Origin: Desulfobulbus elongatus DSM 2908
GTDB lineage: Bacteria > Desulfobacterota > Desulfobulbia > Desulfobulbales > Desulfobulbaceae
Direction: 5' to 3'
Length of the DNA: 64,000 nucleotides
Assembly: GCF_000621145.1 (NCBI RefSeq)
Contig: NZ_JHZB01000008.1
Location: 62,001 to 126,000 of the forward strand
Within the stretch, counting starts at the first letter, position 1; each line of letters opens with the position of its first letter. This document shows positions 57,901 to 62,278 of the stretch, piece after piece. The translations under genes were made by a program, and so were the position numbers. Under the pieces are notes generated by a model. That model did not search any database and was not told the DNA's origin. It saw nothing but the letters and a program-made list of their open reading frames with translations.

Positions 57901-58628
57901 TCGGCAGGATCGTCATCGAAACCAAGGCGGCCGTTTTCGACGAAGAATATTGCAGTCTCCACCCGGAGTTCCATCCCGGAACCTTTGCCTTGCTTTCGGT
58001 CAGCGACAACGGCTGCGGCATGGAAAGGTCGCTGATCGACAATATCTTCGAGCCTTTTTTTTCGACCAAGGGCGTTCAGGGCACAGGGCTCGGACTGGCC
58101 ACCGTGTATGGCATTGTCAAACAAAACAACGGATTTATCAATGTGTACAGCGAGCCGGGCAAGGGATCGGTTTTCAAAATCTATCTGCCCTTGCATGCAG
58201 GAGCCAAACAGCTCGAGGAGCAGGAAAAGAATCAGTGCGCAACAAGCAAGGGGGAAACCGTCCTGCTTGTCGAGGATGAACCGACTCTGCTTGAAATGAG
58301 CCACTCCATGCTGAAGCGTTTGGGCTATCAGGTGCTGGCGGCCTCGCATCCGGCCATGGCCATTGACTTGGCGCATGCGCACTCCGGTGGCATCGACCTG
58401 CTCATGACCGACGTCATCATGCCGGAAATGAACGGCAAGGAACTGTCCGAGCGCCTGCACGCATTGATTCCTGGCCTTAAATCATTGTTTGTATCGGGCT
58501 ACACGGCGGATGTCATAGCCCACCACGGCGTACTCGACCACAACACCCATTTTCTGCAAAAACCGTTCACTCAAAAAGAACTGTCCGTTCAACTCAGGAA
58601 GGTTTTGGACGACGGCACGAAGTTCTGA
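54969..58628 (+). CDS. Hybrid sensor histidine kinase with two kinase modules and two receivers
   Basis: A 1219-residue cytoplasmic protein (no membrane helices seen). Order: PAS (about 15-140), coiled linker, HisKA with His206 in FANVSHELRTPL and HATPase (to about 420), receiver 1 (about 463-580; TDVMMPVMDG), PAS 2 (about 590-715), PAS 3 (about 720-845), a second kinase core with the His in GGVAHDFNNFLAI (near 857) and its own HATPase, and receiver 2 (about 1097-1215; TDVIMPEMNG). The second core is of the NtrB-like HWE/HisKA type, the first a classical hybrid core. Start follows AAGGAG. No DNA-binding output is adjacent. Cognate target unknown. Confidence 0.9.
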   Translation: MQPPHHDPFFCQIFNAAPHPYLIVQADDDYTIVAVNDRYLKATGTSRDAIVGHGLFEIFPDNPEDNSSNSVGDLRTSLNRVRCSRNADIMGIQKYDIPLRDGSTDFKVKYWSPVNTPVFDQAGNVAYIIHHVEDITEFMLSREQAERSGKIEARAERMEAEIRQRAGEIKDSNRALKIAMEQLATLNERLTDLDRLKSEFFANVSHELRTPLTLILAPLEKRLQQHSDPSGEERRETEMMLRNARLLYRHVSDLLDAAKLDAGRMPIEYSAFDLADLTRTTAAQFQSLSADRGIDYGIDVPEEIDIEADSEKIQRIIINLLSNAFKFTPMGGRIELRLRRTDESALIEVEDNGPGIPQEFRHTVFERFSQVKGGSRRSFGGTGLGLAIVQHFVKLHGGHVDLAEGSSGGALFTIALPLHAPAGTEVVHSAPSRLDPIISHQAVDELRPHEDGHPADESGDSPLILVVEDNHDLNAFIAGNLRHTYRVVSAFDGREGLSKALALIPDLIMTDVMMPVMDGEEMVSQLRSHPGLADVPIIMLTAKVDDELRLKLLKCGIQDYLAKPFNMKEVVARVDGLVADRRRNIARLRQSERRYRELIQNANSAIIRWTGDGTVTFFNDYAQKFFGWPAEDIAGKKVGILIPEERKSPQSDHPQPIQEIIDDPEHHLNVVHENICRDGRRVWMTWTHRAIRDEQGNITEFLTIGNDITERRQAEFERERFRTVIEQTDEGVVITDNEGTIQYVNPAFERRTGFSSEESIGQNPRILKSGEHDEPFYRDLWGTITSGRTWKGRLVNKKKDGTTFTEATTISPIFDASGTIVNYVAIKQDITEHLLLEAQIQQSRKMESVGRLAGGVAHDFNNFLAIILGYAEMAMGQIDATHPLYGKLEKIHDAARRSADIVRQLLAFSRKQAISPKVLDLNATVEGMLKMLHRLIGENIELVWSPTTDLPSIKMDRSQLDQILANLCVNARDAITNIGRIVIETKAAVFDEEYCSLHPEFHPGTFALLSVSDNGCGMERSLIDNIFEPFFSTKGVQGTGLGLATVYGIVKQNNGFINVYSEPGKGSVFKIYLPLHAGAKQLEEQEKNQCATSKGETVLLVEDEPTLLEMSHSMLKRLGYQVLAASHPAMAIDLAHAHSGGIDLLMTDVIMPEMNGKELSERLHALIPGLKSLFVSGYTADVIAHHGVLDHNTHFLQKPFTQKELSVQLRKVLDDGTKF

Positions 58629-59128
58629 ACCCGAGCAGGGTGTTGAAAAACACTCGAGCCCCGAGATCAAATCATATCGGTCATGCATATTCAACCTATT
58701 GAAATTATTAGTAAACAGGAGGGATATACGCGATCCTGACATTCGACAGCAGAAATTATTCAGTTCTCTTCCCCCTGAATCCAGGGCTCCCCAAAGCCAT
58801 CCTCTTCACCCCATTCGTTGCACGGCGGACATTGATGGCCGAACCATGCGGCCCGAAGGCTATGTCATCAGCCAGCATTTTTTTCATTCCTCCCATGAAT
58901 CACTCCAAATAAACCAGTTGAATCACGGAGGCCTTCTCTCCGTTGCAATAACGGCCATTCCATTCTTCGTCATCCGGATCAGGTCAGCCCGACATTGTAG
59001 GACAGCGCAAAATAACGGATGGAAAATGCAAAAGTTTCCCCCCTACAATGACAGAAAGTGCTGAATAGATATCGACCATGGGGTGCGTATCCATCGGTAT
59101 GTCCGACGAAGAAAGGAGGTTCCTCGTA
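58629..59128 (+). other. 500-bp non-coding gap before cas3
   Basis: No gene is supported here. A 121-codon frame (58699-59064) starts at TTG and has no domain or ribosome binding site. Small inverted repeats occur: GTGTT/AACAC just past the kinase stop and GGAAA/TTTCC at 59021-59039. Weak promoter-like pieces (TTGAAA at 58699; TACAAT at 59044) do not pair well. Composition is lower in GC than the region to the left, marking the edge of the CRISPR-Cas segment. The cas3 promoter is probably here but could not be placed. Confidence 0.55.
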
Positions 59129-61318
59129 ATGTTCCATTCGTATTATGCCCATTCAACTAAAACTACGGATAAATCCGATTGGCAGCCGCTTTCCGAACAT
59201 CTTCGCAATGTGGGCGAACTCGCCGAACAGTTTGCCGCTGCTTTCAATGCCGGGCAATGGGGACGATGCGTTGGCTTGCTTCACGACATCGGAAAGGCTT
59301 GCGCCGCTTTTCTCGCCAGATTGGAAGGGAAAGCAACTCGCGTTGATCACGTTACTTTTGGCGCCCAATTGGCGCTGAAGTGCGAGAATAAGTTAGGGTA
59401 TTTGCTCGCGTACGTAATTTGCGGGCACCACGGTGGGCTTCCTGACGGTGGCCCGCAAGAAGGGCAACTGCACTACCGGTTGCGCAAGAATACAGAGAAA
59501 ACCGAACTGTTACCTGAAGTTGATTGCACCTGGAAATTGACATTCCCTTTCCAGTTGCAGCGCGAATGCGCCATGTTCAGCATGGCATTCTTTACGCGCA
59601 TGCTTTTTTCCTGCCTGGTGGATGCGGATTTTCTCGATACCGAGGCGTTTTGCGATCCAGATAAATCGACACGCAGAACAGCCTTGCATCGAAATGATTT
59701 CATCAGCCTGCGATCATTGTTGCAGTCTTTTATATCGAAGAAACAAGCGCAAGCGCAGCCGGGCAAAGTCAATGCGGCCCGGCAGAAAATTTTAGCACAA
59801 TGTCTTGCCAAGGCTGCAGAGCCGCAAGGATTCTATTCTTTAGTCGTCCCCACCGGTGGCGGCAAGACTCTTTCATCATTGACCTTCGCGCTGGAGCATG
59901 CTGTGCAGCACAATCTGGCGAGGGTGATCTACGCTATCCCTTTTACGTCCATCATCGAACAGAATGCCGAGGTGTTTCGACAGGCGATCGGCGAAAACAA
60001 CGTATTGGAACATCATTGCAATTATCGCGATCAAGACAGTCGCGAGGATTCCGTCTACGACAAATGGCGCGGACTGGCGGCAGAGAATTGGGATGCTCCG
60101 GTCGTGGTGACCACCAACGTGCAATTTTTCGAATCGTTGTACAGCAACAAGACGTCACGGTGTCGCAAGCTGCACAATATTGCCGGGAGTGTGATCGTGC
60201 TCGACGAAGCGCAAGCCATTCCGACGGAATACCTGAAACCCTGTTTGTCTGCTTTGCGGGAACTGGTCGATCATTACCGGTGTACCGTTGTGCTGTGCAC
60301 AGCTACCCCACCTGCTTTTGACGATGCCAGTCTGCTGCGCTCCGCATTGCCGAGGATCGAAAAAATTTTCGATGATCCTGATCAATTGTATGCGGAACTC
60401 AAAAGGGTCCGCGTCGAGTTCATCGGAAAATTGAGCAATACGGAGCTGGCTCAGCGGCTAGATAACCATGAACAAGTGTTGTGTATTGTTTCGACGAAAA
60501 AACAGGCACAACAGGTTTTTGCTGACCTAACAGATCAAGAAGGCGCATTTCATCTTTCAACCAACATGTATCCCGAGCACCGTTTGCGCGCGCTTCAAGC
60601 CATCCGGCAACGGCTTGCCGCGAAGTTGCCATGCCGGGTTGTTGCCACCTCCTTGGTGGAGGCCGGTGTCGATCTCGATTTTCCCGTTGTATACCGGGCC
60701 ATGGCTGGTCTGGATTCTCTCGCCCAGGCAGCCGGGCGCTGTAACCGCGAAGGACACGCTGACCATGGTCTGGTTTATGTGTTTGAACCGGAGGATATGC
60801 CTGCCATGCCCTGGTTGCGGCGCCGCATCTCGCGCGCCAAAGAAACATTGCGCTCGTTTCCGGGCAATGACTGCTTGGGGCTTGCCCCCATGCGTCGCTA
60901 CTTTGAACTCCTCTACGACGTGGAAAGCCTTGACGAAAAAAATATCGTTGCCCGGTTGAATCCGAAACCGCATGCCGAGCTGATTTTTCCGTTTCAAGAG
61001 GTGGCCCAAGATTTCCGGTTGATTGAAGAAGAGGGAATTGGCGTGATTATGCCGGGATTACCGGAAGACAGAGAAGCGATACATGCATTGGTCGAGCAAC
61101 TGCGGCACGATCCGTTTCCCCATGCGGCCAGGCGGAAATTGCAACACTTTTCGGTCGTGGTACGCAGCAAGGTGCTGGATCGTCTGCGGAGTCAAGGCGC
61201 AGTCGAGATAATTCGAGAGACATGGCCGATATTGCTTAACTCAGCTGCTTATGACGGAAGCATGGGGTTTCGAGCCGATATGGCCGAGCTTTGGGATCCA
61301 GAGCAGTTATTCTTTTAG
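59129..61318 (+). CDS. cas3: Type I-C CRISPR-associated helicase/nuclease Cas3
   Basis: Cas3 is recruited by the crRNA-guided Cascade to nick and degrade target DNA. The 729-residue protein has an N-terminal HD nuclease (His24, His52-Asp53 in LLHDIGK, later GHHGG) and an SF2 helicase with motif I VVPTGGGKT (near 242), II LDEAQ (near 359, DEAQ rather than DEAH), III CTATPP and VI QAAGRCNREG. The YYAHST N-terminus is typical of subtype I-C. The ATG at 59129 follows AAAGGAGGT by 9 nt; an ATG 51 bp upstream is in frame but has no ribosome binding site. First gene of cas3-cas5c-cas8c. Confidence 0.95.
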   Translation: MFHSYYAHSTKTTDKSDWQPLSEHLRNVGELAEQFAAAFNAGQWGRCVGLLHDIGKACAAFLARLEGKATRVDHVTFGAQLALKCENKLGYLLAYVICGHHGGLPDGGPQEGQLHYRLRKNTEKTELLPEVDCTWKLTFPFQLQRECAMFSMAFFTRMLFSCLVDADFLDTEAFCDPDKSTRRTALHRNDFISLRSLLQSFISKKQAQAQPGKVNAARQKILAQCLAKAAEPQGFYSLVVPTGGGKTLSSLTFALEHAVQHNLARVIYAIPFTSIIEQNAEVFRQAIGENNVLEHHCNYRDQDSREDSVYDKWRGLAAENWDAPVVVTTNVQFFESLYSNKTSRCRKLHNIAGSVIVLDEAQAIPTEYLKPCLSALRELVDHYRCTVVLCTATPPAFDDASLLRSALPRIEKIFDDPDQLYAELKRVRVEFIGKLSNTELAQRLDNHEQVLCIVSTKKQAQQVFADLTDQEGAFHLSTNMYPEHRLRALQAIRQRLAAKLPCRVVATSLVEAGVDLDFPVVYRAMAGLDSLAQAAGRCNREGHADHGLVYVFEPEDMPAMPWLRRRISRAKETLRSFPGNDCLGLAPMRRYFELLYDVESLDEKNIVARLNPKPHAELIFPFQEVAQDFRLIEEEGIGVIMPGLPEDREAIHALVEQLRHDPFPHAARRKLQHFSVVVRSKVLDRLRSQGAVEIIRETWPILLNSAAYDGSMGFRADMAELWDPEQLFF

Positions 61319-61341
61319 AAAAAATTAAACATCTAAGAAAT
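61319..61341 (-). promoter_or_regulatory. Target-like site for the solitary-repeat guide
   Basis: Read on the minus strand from 61338 downward, this sequence matches the first 19 nt after the solitary CRISPR repeat at 16 positions; mismatches are at guide positions 6, 14 and 18. Positions 6 and 18 are ones that type I Cascade does not read. The bases just 5' of it on this strand are TTT (61341-61339); shifting by one gives TTC, the classical type I-C PAM. It directly precedes the promoter at 61348. Function as a Cascade docking site is inferred. Confidence 0.7.
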
Positions 61342-61347
61342 AATCTT

Positions 61348-61375
61348 TGAATCCATTTTTTATTTGTGCATAATT
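61348..61375 (+). promoter_or_regulatory. Sigma70-type promoter in the cas3-cas5c gap
   Basis: TTGAAT (61348-61353), a 16-bp spacer and CATAAT (61370-61375) in an AT-rich stretch 30 bp after the cas3 stop. Transcription would begin near 61382, just ahead of the micro-ORF ribosome binding site, and would continue through the solitary repeat into cas5c and cas8c. Confidence 0.7.
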
Positions 61376-61401
61376 AATTTTATCAAGGAGGTGATGAACG
61401 A

Positions 61402-61476
61402 ATGCGAATTAGATCTTCAGCATCGCTGTTCGGCCGGCAGGTTGTCAATGTGGAGCTTCGCGTCGATCCGCCATAG
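61402..61476 (+). CDS. Micro-ORF behind a near-perfect Shine-Dalgarno sequence (possible CreT-like toxin RNA or leader peptide)
   Basis: A 24-codon frame, too short for ordinary gene finding. AAGGAGGTGAT (61385-61395) matches the complement of the 16S anti-Shine-Dalgarno over 11 nt and ends 6 nt before the ATG. Codons 2-6 are CGA ATT AGA TCT TCA, including Arg and Ser codons that the GC-rich genes of this window seldom use. The peptide starts MRIRSSASLFGR and has no known domain. Strong initiation with early rare codons resembles CreT toxin RNAs, which tie up rare tRNAs. It could also be a leader peptide or a remnant. Not tested. Confidence 0.5.
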   Translation: MRIRSSASLFGRQVVNVELRVDPP

Positions 61477-61492
61477 TCAAGCAAGGCGCTGG

Positions 61493-61525
61493 GTCGCCCT
61501 TACGCATGAGGGCGTGGATTGAAAC
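61493..61525 (+). CRISPR. Solitary type I-C CRISPR repeat
   Basis: A 33-nt single repeat, beginning GTCGCCCT and ending GTGGATTGAAAC as in type I-C arrays. Arms CGCCCT and AGGGCG form the expected stem (8 bp including a G-T pair, loop CGCA). No second full copy is found within the window, so it is not part of an array here. Cas5c would be expected to cut its transcript at the base of the stem, leaving an 11-nt 5' handle ending GATTGAAAC. Confidence 0.85.
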
Positions 61526-61556
61526 CTTAGGTGTTTAAATTTGTCGTTTTGAACGA

Positions 61557-61581
61557 GAGGGTTGTCGCTCCGGCAACCCTC
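61557..61581 (+). repeat. Strong hairpin in the cas5c leader, possible degenerate second repeat
   Basis: An 11-bp stem (61557-61567 and 61571-61581, one G-T pair, loop CTC). It is followed by a short tail ending CAAAC, similar to the GAAAC end of the repeat, and contains GTCGCTCC, similar to the repeat start GTCGCCCT. It begins 31 nt after the solitary repeat, close to a spacer length. It lacks a T run, so it is not a terminator. Confidence 0.55.
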
Positions 61582-61612
61582 CCTCAAACAAATCGTTCAA
61601 GGAGGTGAACCT

Positions 61613-62278
61613 ATGGGGTATGGAGTGAAACTCCGTGTCTGGGGGGATTACGCCTGCTTCTCCCGCCCGGAGATGAAAGTGGAACGGGTGTCGTACGATG
61701 TCATGACACCTTCGGCCGCACGGGGCATCCTGGAGGCGATTCATTGGAAACCTGCCATACGCTGGGTAGTGGACAGGATCCGTGTGCTTCGCCCTATTCG
61801 TTTCGACAACGTGCGTCGTAACGAAGTGAAGTCGAAGATTTCCAAGCCGAACCCGACAACGGTTATGCGTGAAAAGAAGCCCCTGTTTTATCTGGTGGAT
61901 GACGGGGACAACCGGCAACAGCGGGCGTCAACCCTGTTGCGCGATGTTGAATATGTCATTGAGGCGCATTTCGAGCTGACCGAAAAAGCTGGGCCAGGTG
62001 ACAATGAAGGGAAGCATCTGGATATCTTCAACCGCCGCGCCCGCGCTGGTCAGTTTTTCCATCAACCCTGCCTGGGATGCCGTGAATTTCCTGCTTTTTT
62101 TGAATTGCTGGATGGGGATGTTCCTGTCTCCTGTTACAAAGGCAAGACCAAGGAATTGGGGTACATGCTGTTGGATATTGACTTCGTTCATGAGATGAAA
62201 CCGCTTTTTTTCAAAGTCGTTATGGAGAATGGCGTCATCACTCCGCCGGTGCCATGGTCCTCGGAGGTGCGATCATGA
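61613..62278 (+). CDS. cas5c: Type I-C Cascade protein and crRNA endonuclease Cas5c (Cas5d)
   Basis: In type I-C systems, which lack Cas6, Cas5c cuts the pre-crRNA and stays bound to the 5' handle within Cascade. The 221-residue protein has the typical start MGYGVKLRVWGDYACFSRPE and the segment EAIHWKPAIRW. Lys134 and His135 (in NEGKHLDIF) align with two of the catalytic residues known in Bacillus halodurans; the place of its catalytic Tyr is His44 here. The ATG at 61613 follows AAGGAGGTGA; the open frame begins 51 bp earlier at a TTG but that region is the hairpin. Overlaps cas8c by 4 bp. Confidence 0.95.
   Translation: MGYGVKLRVWGDYACFSRPEMKVERVSYDVMTPSAARGILEAIHWKPAIRWVVDRIRVLRPIRFDNVRRNEVKSKISKPNPTTVMREKKPLFYLVDDGDNRQQRASTLLRDVEYVIEAHFELTEKAGPGDNEGKHLDIFNRRARAGQFFHQPCLGCREFPAFFELLDGDVPVSCYKGKTKELGYMLLDIDFVHEMKPLFFKVVMENGVITPPVPWSSEVRS

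Larger units (their letters stand above)
61493..61589 (+). ncRNA. Candidate crRNA-like regulatory RNA (CreA/CreR-like)
   Basis: The solitary repeat (61493-61525), a guide-like segment (61526-61556, starting CTTAGGTGTTTAA) and a downstream hairpin (61557-61581) ending CTCAAAC could together form a crRNA-like RNA. Its guide matches the site upstream of the local promoter. CATAGT at 61472-61477 may be a weak separate -10, with transcription starting near 61484; otherwise the RNA would be cut from the longer transcript by Cas5c. Repression of the micro-ORF or of cas5c-cas8c by Cascade without cleavage is the inferred job. Confidence 0.6.

Noticed and set aside
58699-59064. 121-codon frame in the gap before cas3
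   Set aside because: TTG start, no ribosome binding site, no recognisable domain and unusual composition; probably chance.
61442-61477. Separate promoter for the crRNA-like RNA using TTGTCA (61442) and CATAGT (61472)
   Set aside because: The spacing of 24 bp is too long; at best CATAGT acts as a weak -10 alone.
61394-61522. 42-codon frame starting at 61394 and stopping inside the solitary repeat
   Set aside because: Its ATG is only 2 nt from the Shine-Dalgarno core, too close for good initiation; the ATG at 61402 has better spacing.
61557-61581. Hairpin before cas5c read as a Rho-independent terminator
   Set aside because: No T run on either strand and it would separate cas5c from the only visible promoter.
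61493-61612. Ordinary CRISPR array between cas3 and cas5c
   Set aside because: Only one full repeat is present; no spacer-repeat periodicity is found.
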